Source: JBBDLF01 sp040879025 (GTDB lineage: Bacteria; Pseudomonadota; Gammaproteobacteria; Pseudomonadales; Pseudohongiellaceae). From it: a stretch of DNA of 64,000 bases. The notes below the pieces were generated by a model. The model did no database searches. It was not told where the DNA came from and worked only from the letters and a program-made list of their open reading frames with translations. Position 1 is the stretch's first letter. Each line of letters opens with the position of its first letter. Below are positions 43,663 to 53,002 of this stretch, one piece after another. The position numbers were made by a program, and so were the translations under genes. Where the stretch lies: positions 62,001 to 126,000 of the forward strand of contig JBBDLF010000001.1 of assembly GCA_040879025.1 (NCBI GenBank), in the 5' to 3' direction.

Positions 43663-46600
43663 ATGCAAGTGATGTTTGGGGCACCGGCCCTGTTTGCATT
43701 CAAGTCGTCGAAACTTCTCGCCAGCATCCAAGTAAAAGTTCCATCGGTTATCGCCCTGCGCAGCTTTTTCGTGCATTTTATTGACTGTGACGGGCGCTTG
43801 TCCGGCCCTGAAAAACAGGTGCTCGAATCCCTGCTGCACTACGGACCCGCCTCACTGTCGGAATCGCTCACCAATGACGAAGTGCTTGCCGGAGAAATTC
43901 GCCGCCTGGTGATCCCCCGACCCGGAACCATTTCACCTTGGTCCAGCAAAGCCACTGATATTGTGCACAACTGCGGACTGAATTCAGTCCGGCGTGTTGA
44001 ACGCGGCACGCTGTATTACATTGACAGTGAACGTCCGTTGACGGCCGCGGAGCAGACCGCCCTGGATGCCGTATTGCACGACCGCATGGTTGAATCAGTG
44101 CTCCCCACATTGGACCAGGCCAGAGTACTGTTTCAACGGGCCAATCCACAGCCGGTGCAAAGTGTGGATGTGCTGGAAGGCGGACGCGAAGCGCTGGCGC
44201 GGGCCAACCGGGAAATGGGTCTGGCACTCACCGATGACGAGATGGATTACCTGGTGGCGGGATTCCAGGACCTGGGACGCAATCCCAATGACATTGAATT
44301 GATGATGTTTGCCCAGGCAAATTCCGAACACTGTCGTCACAAAATATTCAATGCCTCCTGGACACTGGACGGGAAACCCCAGCAGCGGTCATTGTTTGAC
44401 ATGATCCGATATACACACCAGGTTGCTCCAGACGATGTGCTGTCGGCCTATTCGGACAACGCGGCTGTTATCGCAGGACACGAAGCCGAGCGCTTTATGC
44501 CTCATCCTCACACTCACAGTTATGGCTACACCACCGAAGCCATTCACATACTGATGAAAGTGGAGACGCATAATCACCCGACGGCCATCGCTCCCTTTCC
44601 GGGAGCATCAACCGGCTCCGGCGGTGAAATACGCGACGAGGGCGCCACCGGCAGAGGCGGAAAACCCAAAGCGGGCCTTACCGGATTCAGTGTCTCCAAT
44701 TTGCGGATACCAGAGCTGCTCCGGCCCTGGGAAGAGGATTTCGGAAAGCCAGGACATATCGCCTCGGCACTGGACATCATGCTTGAGGGACCGATAGGCG
44801 GTGCGGCGTTCAATAATGAATTCGGCCGTCCGAATCTCTGCGGTTACTTCCGTACCTATGAAGAAAATGTGGCCAGCGGCGGGCGCGAAAAAGAAGTGAG
44901 GGGTTATCATAAGCCCATCATGATCGCCGGCGGCTTTGGCAACATTCGTCAAAGCCATGTCAAAAAAGGCCGTATCGACAACGGTTCCAAACTGATCGTT
45001 CTTGGCGGCCCTGCCATGCTGATCGGTCTGGGGGGTGGAGCGGCTTCATCGATGGCTTCCGGGTCCAGTCGCGAAGATCTCGATTTTGCCTCGGTGCAGC
45101 GTGACAATCCGGAAATGGAGCGCCGCTGCCAGGAAGTGATCGACCGGTGCTGGCAAATGGGAGACGAGAACCCAATCGATTTTATTCATGACGTGGGCGC
45201 CGGCGGATTGTCCAACGCGCTGCCGGAACTGGTCAAGGATGGTGGATGTGGCGGAAGCTTCAGATTGCGCGACATCCCCAGCGCGGAACCGCAAATGTCG
45301 CCACTGGAGATCTGGTGTAACGAGGCTCAGGAGCGCTATGTTCTGGCGGTGTCCCCGGCCAAGCTGTCTGTGTTCGACGAAATCTGCAAGAGAGAACGCT
45401 GTCCCTATGCCGTAGTCGGCGATGCGGTACCGGATAAAATTGTCAAGCTTGAAGATTCCTTTTTCGCTAACAACCCTATTGATCTTCCCATGGCTGTTCT
45501 GTTTGGCAAGCCACCAAAGATGCACCGGACAGCTTTCGCTTCGTCAGGCCGGCTACCGGATTTTGACACGCGTTCAATACCGCTTGATGAAGCCATCGAC
45601 AGGGTGCTGGCGTTGCCCGCAGTCGCCTCCAAGGGGTTTCTTGTAACCATCGGCGACCGCACGGTAACCGGTCTGGTGTGCCGGGATCAGATGGTGGGTC
45701 CGTGGCAGACGCCTGTGGCTGACGCGGCTGTTACGGCTGTCTCCTATAACTCGTACAAGGGCGAAGCACTGTCGATGGGTGAACGTACCCCGTTGGCGTT
45801 ACTTGATGCGCCTGCCTCGGGACGCATGGCGGTGGCTGAAGCGATCACCAATATCGCTGCAACACGGATTGTCAAACTGGGCGATGTCAAACTTTCCGCC
45901 AACTGGATGGTCGCGGCGGGCCACGCCGATGAGGATCATCGGCTCTATGCCACTGTCAGGGCCGTGGCCATGGAGTTGTGCCCGCAACTGGGTATTTGTA
46001 TCCCGGTAGGCAAGGATTCTATGTCAATGCGAACCGTCTGGCATGAGGGTGACGAGGAGAAATCCAATACGGCGCCATTATCGCTGATCGTCACCGCCTT
46101 TGCTCCGGTATCCGACATCCGCAAAACCATCACACCCCGGATGCGCATGGATCGTGGTGACAGCCGTTTGCTGCTTGTCGATCTTGGGCGCGGCCGCAAT
46201 CGATTGGGCGGTTCGGCCCTGGCTCAGGTGTACCGGGCCACCGGGTCGGTTCCTCCCGACCTGGACGAAGCGCAGGATCTCAAGCAACTCTTCAACCTGG
46301 TTCAGGCATTGCTCACTCAGGATTTGCTTCTTGCCTATCACGACCGGTCCGATGGCGGCTTGCTGATTACAGTCGCGGAAATGGCGTTTGCCGGTCGTTG
46401 TGGCGTGCAACTGCAAATTGAAAGGCTTCTCGTACAATCAACTCCGCTTGCTGTACTTTTTAATGAAGAGCCAGGCTCTGTGCTTCAGGTGGCGGACAAG
46501 GACCTGGACCGGGTTCTGGAGTTGATCAGTCAACATGAGCTTTCCGACTGCACAACGGTTGTTGGCACACCGGTTCAGGGAGACAGCATAACGATTGCCG

Positions 46601-47577
46601 CCGGCGACAAGCAACTGAGCAGCCGGTCACGCATGGCATTACATCGGCTCTGGGCGGAGACCAGCTACCGGATGCAAAGTCTCAGAGATAATTCCGAGTG
46701 CGCACAGGAAGAATTTGATGGTCTGCTGGACAAAGACGATCCAGGACTTCACGTGTCGCTGACTTACGACCTGAACGAGGACATCACCGCGGCCTATGTG
46801 AACACCGCCGTGAAACCCCGAGTGATTATTCTCAGGGAGCAGGGCGTTAATGGCCAGGTAGAAATGGCGGCGGCGTTTACCCGTGCCGGGTTCGAAGCGG
46901 TTGACGTGCATATGACTGACCTTCTTACAGGCAGAGCGTCATTGTCCGGTTTCGACGTTCTGGCCGCCTGTGGTGGTTTCTCCTACGGTGATGTGCTCGG
47001 AGCCGGCGGGGGTTGGGCGAAATCGATTCTGTTCAACGATTCTCTGCGTGAGCAGTTTGAACGTTTCTTTAATAACCCCGCCACACTGAGCCTGGGAGTC
47101 TGCAATGGCTGCCAGATGATGGCGCTGCTGCGTGACCTGATTCCCGGCGCGGCCCGCTGGCCCCGTTTTGTCAAAAACAAATCCGAACAATTCGAGGGCA
47201 GGGTAAGCCTGGTGAAAATTGCCGAATCCAGGTCCGCCTTTCTGCAAGGCATGGAGGGATCGATATTTCCCATAGCCATCGCTCACGGCGAAGGTCGCGC
47301 GGAAGTCACGCCGGAATTCGGCGCGGAAATCGAAGGAACTGTGGCGCTGCATTACGTGGATAACCGTGGCAATGTGACGGAACGCTATCCGCCTAATCCC
47401 AACGGCTCTCCTGGTGGTATCGCCGGAGTATGCAGTACCGACGGGCGTGCCACAATTCTGATGCCTCACCCGGAACGGGTATTCCGGGCCTGGCAAAATT
47501 CCTGGCACCCGGACGACTGGGAGGAGGACGCGCCAACGCTGCGCCTGTTTCGCAATGCCCGGTGCTGGCTTGAGTGA
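43663..47577 (+). CDS. purL: phosphoribosylformylglycinamidine synthase (large, single-chain PurL)
   Basis: A 1304-residue enzyme converting FGAR to FGAM in purine synthesis. The N-terminal domain (FGAPALFAFKSSKLL) is followed by two AIRS-like domains (for example ETHNHPTAIAPFPGASTG). The C-terminal amidotransferase has the nucleophile in LGVCNGCQMM and a HGEGRAE motif. Length matches E. coli PurL (1295). It works upstream of guaBA in GMP supply. An ATG three codons later is also possible. Confidence 0.95.
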   Translation: MQVMFGAPALFAFKSSKLLASIQVKVPSVIALRSFFVHFIDCDGRLSGPEKQVLESLLHYGPASLSESLTNDEVLAGEIRRLVIPRPGTISPWSSKATDIVHNCGLNSVRRVERGTLYYIDSERPLTAAEQTALDAVLHDRMVESVLPTLDQARVLFQRANPQPVQSVDVLEGGREALARANREMGLALTDDEMDYLVAGFQDLGRNPNDIELMMFAQANSEHCRHKIFNASWTLDGKPQQRSLFDMIRYTHQVAPDDVLSAYSDNAAVIAGHEAERFMPHPHTHSYGYTTEAIHILMKVETHNHPTAIAPFPGASTGSGGEIRDEGATGRGGKPKAGLTGFSVSNLRIPELLRPWEEDFGKPGHIASALDIMLEGPIGGAAFNNEFGRPNLCGYFRTYEENVASGGREKEVRGYHKPIMIAGGFGNIRQSHVKKGRIDNGSKLIVLGGPAMLIGLGGGAASSMASGSSREDLDFASVQRDNPEMERRCQEVIDRCWQMGDENPIDFIHDVGAGGLSNALPELVKDGGCGGSFRLRDIPSAEPQMSPLEIWCNEAQERYVLAVSPAKLSVFDEICKRERCPYAVVGDAVPDKIVKLEDSFFANNPIDLPMAVLFGKPPKMHRTAFASSGRLPDFDTRSIPLDEAIDRVLALPAVASKGFLVTIGDRTVTGLVCRDQMVGPWQTPVADAAVTAVSYNSYKGEALSMGERTPLALLDAPASGRMAVAEAITNIAATRIVKLGDVKLSANWMVAAGHADEDHRLYATVRAVAMELCPQLGICIPVGKDSMSMRTVWHEGDEEKSNTAPLSLIVTAFAPVSDIRKTITPRMRMDRGDSRLLLVDLGRGRNRLGGSALAQVYRATGSVPPDLDEAQDLKQLFNLVQALLTQDLLLAYHDRSDGGLLITVAEMAFAGRCGVQLQIERLLVQSTPLAVLFNEEPGSVLQVADKDLDRVLELISQHELSDCTTVVGTPVQGDSITIAAGDKQLSSRSRMALHRLWAETSYRMQSLRDNSECAQEEFDGLLDKDDPGLHVSLTYDLNEDITAAYVNTAVKPRVIILREQGVNGQVEMAAAFTRAGFEAVDVHMTDLLTGRASLSGFDVLAACGGFSYGDVLGAGGGWAKSILFNDSLREQFERFFNNPATLSLGVCNGCQMMALLRDLIPGAARWPRFVKNKSEQFEGRVSLVKIAESRSAFLQGMEGSIFPIAIAHGEGRAEVTPEFGAEIEGTVALHYVDNRGNVTERYPPNPNGSPGGIAGVCSTDGRATILMPHPERVFRAWQNSWHPDDWEEDAPTLRLFRNARCWLE

Positions 47578-47600
47578 GGAACTGACAAGGAGAGCCTGAC

Positions 47601-47930
47601 GTGGCTGAACAGAAAGAGATTTACAAGATTGAATGTTATGTGCCCGACAGTCACCTGGAGGTGGTCAAGAAGGCGATGTTCAGCGCAGGCGCGGGGCGCG
47701 TTGGCGACTATGATTGTTGTGCCTGGCAAACGAAGGGTCAGGGACAATACCGTCCGCTGGAAGGAAGCAGCCCTTACAAGGGAACTACCGGCCAACTGGA
47801 ACAGGCAGACGAATACAAGATAGAACTGGTTTGTGCCGGGGAAAAACTGGCGGAGGCAATCGCCGCTATGAAAGCCGGTCATCCCTATGAGGAGCCGGCT
47901 TATTCTGTGGTCAAACTGGAATTGTTCTAG
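47601..47930 (+). CDS. YqfO/NIF3-like small protein
   Basis: A 109-residue protein matching the stand-alone CutA-like domain found inserted in NIF3/YqfO proteins: IYKIECYVPDSHLEVVKKAMFSAGAGRVGDYD, then HPYEEPAYSVVKLE at the end. The function is unknown; the fold resembles metal-binding or regulatory trimers. It follows purL by 23 bp and may be co-transcribed with it. Confidence 0.82.
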   Translation: MAEQKEIYKIECYVPDSHLEVVKKAMFSAGAGRVGDYDCCAWQTKGQGQYRPLEGSSPYKGTTGQLEQADEYKIELVCAGEKLAEAIAAMKAGHPYEEPAYSVVKLELF

Positions 47931-47973
47931 CCCGGACCAAGTCATCCAAGGGGTTGTGGGACTGGCCAAAGGT

Positions 47974-48888
47974 TTACCGTTGCGACCCTCTGGTCCGGCG
48001 CGACACCGTCGCCTCCGATACACCCAGCGCGGTGGCGGCGCGCTTCTGATTGCCGTCGTAATAACTCAGCACATGTTCCACCACACGCCCTTCGAAATCC
48101 CGCATCATCTGCTTCAGATTCAGCGGCGCCTGGTCGGCGGCGATACACTGTGTCAGTTGTGAAAGTATCTCGTTGTGAAACTTGCGCTCTCTCGTGTAGG
48201 GAACCAGCGTCAGCAGGCGGAACAGGCGGGACTTTTCTTCGGCATAGACCATGATGCCAAGCATGATGGTCATGGCGATGGATAACACGATGGGACCATT
48301 GATTGCGTAGCCCATGGCCATGAAGGCCATGATGCCTGCCGTTGCCAGCAGCGGAAAGGAACTGCTCAGCAGAACCACCAGACAACGCTGGCGGTCCAGA
48401 TTGGAGTCCAGCCGGAACAAGCCCCTGACCAGAAGCGCAACCGCCAGGGTAAGCCCCGCCAGGGTATACAGTGTGAATACCCAGTAATAATCCCCGGCTA
48501 CACGCGTCATGCTGTAGGCCATCACCTCGACATCGCTGATGATGCCGCGGCTGAATATCAAGCTGACCACCATTAGCGCAAGGATAATATTCAGTGCCCG
48601 CCGGAACCATTTGACATGCCACCGGAAACCGCTGTACTCAAGACAGATATTGATAAAGGCATAAGTAATGAATACACCACAGCAATAGTAGGCCAACAGG
48701 AGCAGCATCATCGATTCGTGGGAAAACTGCCGGTTGATTGTAAGCAGTTCCAGCAGGTTAAGCAGAAAAATGGCTAAAAAGAACACGCCAAGACTGAGGT
48801 TTTCACGACGCAGGGACGTTCGATACCGTATAAAGATGGCAACCTTTACACTGAGAGCGATCGCTGAGGGTAGAACCAGAATATCCAT
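47974..48888 (-). CDS. multi-pass membrane protein with C-terminal helix-turn-helix
   Basis: A 304-residue protein. Residues 1-235 form about seven transmembrane helices, like the N-terminal sensor part of some histidine kinases. The last 45 residues (FEGRVVEHVLSYYDGNQKRAATALGVSEATVSRR) are a Fis-type helix-turn-helix. No kinase or receiver domain links them. This is an unusual one-component layout: a membrane sensor with its own DNA-binding tail. It is preceded on the same strand by a KAS III-like gene. Confidence 0.75.
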   Translation of the reverse strand: MDILVLPSAIALSVKVAIFIRYRTSLRRENLSLGVFFLAIFLLNLLELLTINRQFSHESMMLLLLAYYCCGVFITYAFINICLEYSGFRWHVKWFRRALNIILALMVVSLIFSRGIISDVEVMAYSMTRVAGDYYWVFTLYTLAGLTLAVALLVRGLFRLDSNLDRQRCLVVLLSSSFPLLATAGIMAFMAMGYAINGPIVLSIAMTIMLGIMVYAEEKSRLFRLLTLVPYTRERKFHNEILSQLTQCIAADQAPLNLKQMMRDFEGRVVEHVLSYYDGNQKRAATALGVSEATVSRRTRGSQR

Positions 48889-48919
48889 CTATACGCTACC
48901 TTGTCATGACATCCGTGAA

Positions 48920-48937
48920 CCGGGCCCTGTGGCCCGG
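48920..48937. repeat. short perfect GC hairpin
   Basis: CCGGGCC (48920-48926), a 4-base loop and GGCCCGG (48931-48937). It lies between the KAS III-like gene and the membrane regulator, both on the minus strand, with no T-run on either side. It could be an RNA stability or processing element. Confidence 0.45.
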
Positions 48938-49053
48938 ATTGTGAATCAACCGTGATCTCTGGCTCTTGTTAAAGCCCCGTCGACCCCCTGTTGGGTCTCT
49001 GGAAAGTCTACGCTATTGATTTAATTGACTTTATCTGTTTGCCACCAGCCAGA

Positions 49054-50058
49054 TTACATCACCAGTCCAATCTGGCTGACCGAGGTGCCGCTGCCGGCTC
49101 CCAAAATCAATACCCTGTCGCCCGCCGCCGGATTGGCCGTGTCAAGGGTAACAGGTATCGTGGCACTTGTTAAGTTACCATAACTCTGGAATATAGTGGG
49201 AGCTTTTTCAAGCGCAATGCCAGCCAATTTGATCATTTTCATGTGTGGCTTGATACCAATCTGGTGGCAAATGAGATGGTCCACGTCCTGAGGCTTCCAA
49301 TTCAGGGAGCTGTAGGTCTCGGAAATCAGAGCCTGGTGCATCCGGATCATAACCGCCGAGATCTTATCCATAACCATCTGTCCGCAGCGCTTGCCGCTCT
49401 CGTCAAACTTGTAAAAGCACAACTCCGCGTAGCGCCCCCAACTGGTAAACCGATAGCTCTTTATACCCGCAGTGAGCGAGGCTTTTTGCATGACCACGGC
49501 GCCACCGGCATCTCCGGTGGTAAAACCGCCCACCTTGCTGCGAAAATTCGCCAGGGTAGGGTTGTCATTGATATCCTTCATCACATCAGGTACGAGGTGG
49601 CTGGGCACTTCGCCCGTCACCACCAATACATTGTCGGTTGCACCGGTGGCGATCATGGCATCGGCCACACTCATGCCGTTGCTGAATCCATGGCAGGCAT
49701 TGGTGATGTCAAGACAGGTGGCGTTGATGCAGCCCAGTTCACGCTGCACACGGTGTGAAGTAGCGGGCTCTATCCAGTCCCGGTCGATTCCGCAGAACAG
49801 AACCATGCCAACATCCTTGGCATCGAGGCCGCATTTGGCCAGTGCGCTTCTGGCGGCGGCAATGGCAAGATCCGACGGCCTGTCCTCTTTTCCTGCAAAT
49901 CGTCTGGAATGTATGCCAGTCAATTCCTCAATCCAGCTGTTGGGAATACCGAAACGGACTTCCGACCGCACTTCATCCAACAGCTCGGATGAAGACACGA
50001 TCCGGTCGGGAAGGTAGGTGCCGATGGCGGCGATTTTGGAGTGTCCTGTCATGTACAT
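49054..50058 (-). CDS. 3-oxoacyl-ACP synthase III-like (KAS III) enzyme
   Basis: A 334-residue thiolase-fold enzyme. The catalytic triad is C122 (DITNACHGFSNG), a His in ICHQIG and an Asn in YGNLTSATIP. AAGGA precedes the ATG at 50058. No fatty-acid or polyketide genes surround it, so it is not the housekeeping fabH of a fab cluster. It may make a specialised acyl product such as a signal, a beta-lactone or a hydrocarbon precursor. The neighbouring membrane helix-turn-helix protein could regulate it; both points are inference. Confidence 0.82.
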   Translation of the reverse strand: MYMTGHSKIAAIGTYLPDRIVSSSELLDEVRSEVRFGIPNSWIEELTGIHSRRFAGKEDRPSDLAIAAARSALAKCGLDAKDVGMVLFCGIDRDWIEPATSHRVQRELGCINATCLDITNACHGFSNGMSVADAMIATGATDNVLVVTGEVPSHLVPDVMKDINDNPTLANFRSKVGGFTTGDAGGAVVMQKASLTAGIKSYRFTSWGRYAELCFYKFDESGKRCGQMVMDKISAVMIRMHQALISETYSSLNWKPQDVDHLICHQIGIKPHMKMIKLAGIALEKAPTIFQSYGNLTSATIPVTLDTANPAAGDRVLILGAGSGTSVSQIGLVM

Positions 50059-50405
50059 AGCATTTTCCTTTTGAAATCAACATGGTTGTTCAGATTTAAA
50101 TCGGGCAGTACATTATCCATGTCGGCCTGAACAAAAGGAATGACCAATTTAATGCTATTCATGCATTTTTGAAATTCAGAATGCAAACTATTTCAAATTT
50201 GAAATTTTAATAAATTGCGCATAAAAGAAGTTAAAATACGTCAACGTCCAGAAAACTGTCAAGATGATGGCGAAAGAGCGGATAGGCTGTCGGGAGGACT
50301 CGAGTCAAGGGTGCCAGGATTCACGGTGCACTGTCAGGCGATTTTTGAATATGAGGTCAACATGCCGGATCTCGTCCAGCCCGTTGGAGACCGGATAGCA
50401 TCCGG
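50059..50405. promoter_or_regulatory. AT-rich intergenic region with a 16-bp palindrome
   Basis: No convincing gene. ATTTCAAATTTGAAAT (50190-50205) is a perfect palindrome, and GAAATT half-sites occur 15-20 bp before it. It is a candidate operator upstream of the KAS III-like gene, about 130 bp from its start. A 79-residue plus-strand frame at 50215 has no family resemblance and overlaps the Nudix gene. Confidence 0.45.
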
Positions 50406-50996
50406 TCAGCGCGCGGTGGCGCTTTCGCTGATGAGGCTGGTTATCGCCCGGTAGTCATCATCGTAATGGACATCGAACATACGCACCGGAAAGTGATTTT
50501 GTTCCATATCGGCGATGTAATATTCCAGTGTGCTTCTGACCACCGGGAAGGCAAGGTCGTCCCAGGGGATGTCAGCGGGTTCGAACAGAACAACTTCCAG
50601 GCTTTCCGGCCCGCCGGTGAAATTCAGATCGAGCAGTCTGGCCCGGAAGAACAGATAGACCTGGTTGATGTAGGGAAGATTGAACAGGGTATAAAGAGGG
50701 TTTTCGCCAACTTCAATACGGGCACCGGCTTCTTCAGTGGTTTCACGAATTGCGCCGGCGAGGCTGGTTTCTCCATTTTCCATAAATCCGGCCGGCAGCG
50801 TCCACAAGCCCTGACGAGGCGCGATGGCCCGGCGGCAGAGTAAAATCCTGCCTTCATGGTCCGGCACTGTGCCTACCACATTCTTCGGGTTCTGATAGAA
50901 AACCGAGTCGCAGCGTTCGCAGCAATAGCGTGGCTTGTCGTCCCCCTCAGGAATACGGAAGCGCACGGGTCCGGCGCAGTGTTGACAGAACTTCAT
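50406..50996 (-). CDS. Nudix hydrolase with an N-terminal zinc ribbon
   Basis: A 196-residue protein. Residues 1-40 form a four-Cys zinc ribbon (CQHC and CCERC). The Nudix domain follows, with the box spanning about residues 69-91 (GFMENGETSLAGAIRET then TEEAGA). This architecture occurs in NADH pyrophosphatase-like and related proteins, so a dinucleotide or ADP-ribose substrate is likely. It is the first minus-strand gene downstream of the psp cluster. Confidence 0.85.
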   Translation of the reverse strand: MKFCQHCAGPVRFRIPEGDDKPRYCCERCDSVFYQNPKNVVGTVPDHEGRILLCRRAIAPRQGLWTLPAGFMENGETSLAGAIRETTEEAGARIEVGENPLYTLFNLPYINQVYLFFRARLLDLNFTGGPESLEVVLFEPADIPWDDLAFPVVRSTLEYYIADMEQNHFPVRMFDVHYDDDYRAITSLISESATAR

Positions 50997-51103
50997 GGCG
51001 TACCTGTTCAGATCAGCGAATTCTCGGCGGGGTTATTATAGTACGGTCGGATGTTCCGCGGGTATATCGGCGTCCGCAGTAGGTGGTTCATGAATAGTCC
51101 GGG

Positions 51104-51859
51104 CTAGATACGATTGAGTTCGCAGTGAAGCTTGAATTTCCGGGAGGTGATGAAGGCTTCGATTCCCCGCAATCGGGTTTCGAGTGTATCGTAGGTTTGC
51201 ACACATTGCTCCAGAGACAGGGGCTCTTCAACGTCAGCTTCCGGCTGTCTGTCAGCCGAAGCCGGTTTCCTGAGATCCTCCCCCTGGTCAAATTCATCCA
51301 CATAGTCATCCTCATAGCCGGCATCGTAGTCGGCATCAGAAGTATAACGGCTGTTTATCCGGCTGGAATGAATGTGTTTGCGCGCCTGTCGGCGTGCGCG
51401 TCGTCTCTGCCGCTTGCCGCGCTTTCCGGCGTAGCGCGGATCAGGCTCCAGCACGCACCAGAGCACGATGTAGGCAACGCCGGTGAACGGGCCTGGAATG
51501 CTGAATGAAATAATGGTGGCAATCCGTATCCAGATGGGCTCCACACCAAGGTAATTGGCAATGCCACTGCACACGCCTGCCACCCAGCGGTCCCGGGTGT
51601 TGCGATACAGCGAGGTGGATTCGCCCGTAGATTCGTCATTAAAGTAGCCCCGCAGTTTGTCCGCGGTAATATTTTTCTTGGCCAGGAAGTAGACGATGAA
51701 ATAAGCTGCGATTAATGGAGGCCAGGTGATGACGCAAATCAGAAAGACAACGCGGATCAGGACCGGAGGCAGGTCGAGATAGTTCGCGATGCCGGCGCAG
51801 ACACCCAGAAAGCGACGGTGCTCACGGTCTATACGGAAGCTATTTGGAGGTGTGCTCAT
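51104..51859 (-). CDS. pspC: phage-shock protein PspC with an extended cytoplasmic tail
   Basis: About 251 residues from the ATG at 51859, which has GGAGAGAG upstream. Two PspC domains are visible: residues about 8-63 (FLGVCAGIANYLDLPPVLIRVVF) and about 85-140 (VAGVCSGIANYLGVEPIWIRIA). E. coli PspC has one such domain in 119 residues. A basic stretch, an acidic D/E-rich stretch and a final helix follow. It overlaps pspB by 20 bp and senses inner-membrane stress with it. Confidence 0.85.
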   Translation of the reverse strand: MSTPPNSFRIDREHRRFLGVCAGIANYLDLPPVLIRVVFLICVITWPPLIAAYFIVYFLAKKNITADKLRGYFNDESTGESTSLYRNTRDRWVAGVCSGIANYLGVEPIWIRIATIISFSIPGPFTGVAYIVLWCVLEPDPRYAGKRGKRQRRRARRQARKHIHSSRINSRYTSDADYDAGYEDDYVDEFDQGEDLRKPASADRQPEADVEEPLSLEQCVQTYDTLETRLRGIEAFITSRKFKLHCELNRI

Positions 51860-52085
51860 TCTGCTCTCTCCAGTCAGGGACTTCAGCATCCAGAATGGCT
51901 TCCAATGTATCAATCCGGTCCGTCAATGACTCGGCAATGGAGGAAAGTTCATTCATGCTGTATTTAATTTCCGGGTCCATTGCTCGCCGTTGCCGGCCTT
52001 TCTTGTTCGTGAGCATGTAGATCCACCCTGTGATGCTTCCCAGGATGACCGAAACCAGAATGATGACGAACTCAAAACCGTTCAT
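51840..52085 (-). CDS. pspB: phage-shock protein PspB
   Basis: An 81-residue protein with an N-terminal transmembrane helix (residues 3-23) and a C-terminal amphipathic coiled coil. Size and position between pspA and pspC identify PspB, the partner of PspC in releasing PspF from PspA. Confidence 0.9.
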   Translation of the reverse strand: MNGFEFVIILVSVILGSITGWIYMLTNKKGRQRRAMDPEIKYSMNELSSIAESLTDRIDTLEAILDAEVPDWREQNEHTSK

Positions 52086-52097
52086 GCTTCAGACCTT

Positions 52098-52754
52098 TTA
52101 CTTATTGAGTTTGCTTTTAAGATTCGCCAGTTCCTGATCGATCTTTTCCTGCCTGGCCAGTTCTTCAAACTCATTCTGGAGCCCACTCTTCTCAATGTGC
52201 TCACTGTCAATCTGGCCTTCCATGAGGTCGATCTTTTTCTCGTAATACTCAAATTTGTCCATGGCATTGTCAATAGTGTAATTATGCAGCTGTCGGCTGA
52301 CGTCCAGGCGCGACTGTGTCGCCTTGGTGCGCATAACAATTGTCTTTTGACGTGCACGGGCATCATTCAGTTTAGCCTGCAACTGTTCAATCTCGGAACT
52401 TAATTTATCCAGAGTCTGATCCAGTTTCTCCAGGTCTTGCTGAACTATTTCTGCGCCGGCCTCCAGATTGGATTTTTCAATCAGCGCCGCCTTTGCCAGG
52501 TCTTCACGATCTTTACCCAGAGCCATCTCGGCTTTCGCCTGCCAGTCCGCGGCCTGCTTGCGTAGCTGTTCACTGCGCCGCGTCAGGAATTTTTTCTCGG
52601 CAATAACCTTGGCGGTGCCGCTGCGTACCTCAACCAGGGTTTCTTCCATTTCCTGAATTACCATGCGAATCATCTTCTCCGGGTTCTCCGCCTTGTCCAG
52701 TAGCGCGGTGATATTGGCGTTGATGATGTCGGTCATGCGTGAAAAAATGCTCAT
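52098..52754 (-). CDS. pspA: phage-shock protein PspA
   Basis: A 218-residue coiled-coil ESCRT-III-like protein. An amphipathic N-terminal helix (SIFSRMTDIINANITALLDK) binds membranes. PspA both protects the inner membrane and holds PspF inactive. It is the first gene of pspABC and lies 67 bp from a sigma-54 promoter. A GAGG ribosome site precedes it. Confidence 0.94.
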   Translation of the reverse strand: MSIFSRMTDIINANITALLDKAENPEKMIRMVIQEMEETLVEVRSGTAKVIAEKKFLTRRSEQLRKQAADWQAKAEMALGKDREDLAKAALIEKSNLEAGAEIVQQDLEKLDQTLDKLSSEIEQLQAKLNDARARQKTIVMRTKATQSRLDVSRQLHNYTIDNAMDKFEYYEKKIDLMEGQIDSEHIEKSGLQNEFEELARQEKIDQELANLKSKLNK

Positions 52755-52820
52755 GTTTCGTACCTCAGTAATTTTTCAGTAGCTTGCATAACATGTTGAG
52801 CGTCCTTCTGAAGGGTAAAG

Positions 52821-52837
52821 AGCAGGGACCGTGCCAA
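52821..52837 (-). promoter_or_regulatory. sigma-54 promoter of pspABC
   Basis: Read on the minus strand: TTGGCACGGTCCCTGCT. The -24 GG and -12 GC are separated by exactly 10 bases, the sigma-54 spacing. The divergent pspF gene supplies the activator. Confidence 0.88.
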
Positions 52838-53002
52838 CTTTTTTTCATCATACAAGCTATTGAAATTACAGCGAAAAATAATTCCGCGCGCCACATACTG
52901 GTGAGCGCGGCTGGCCGAAAAAACCAAGTGTTGGCTTTTTTCGCCAATATCCCCGGAGTGCGTTACACTGTGCCACTTTGCGCCCCCATAGAGGAATGAG
53001 GC

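Noticed and set aside
50215..50454. A 79-residue plus-strand frame upstream of the Nudix gene end
   Set aside because: No ribosome site or motif, and it overlaps the Nudix gene antisense.
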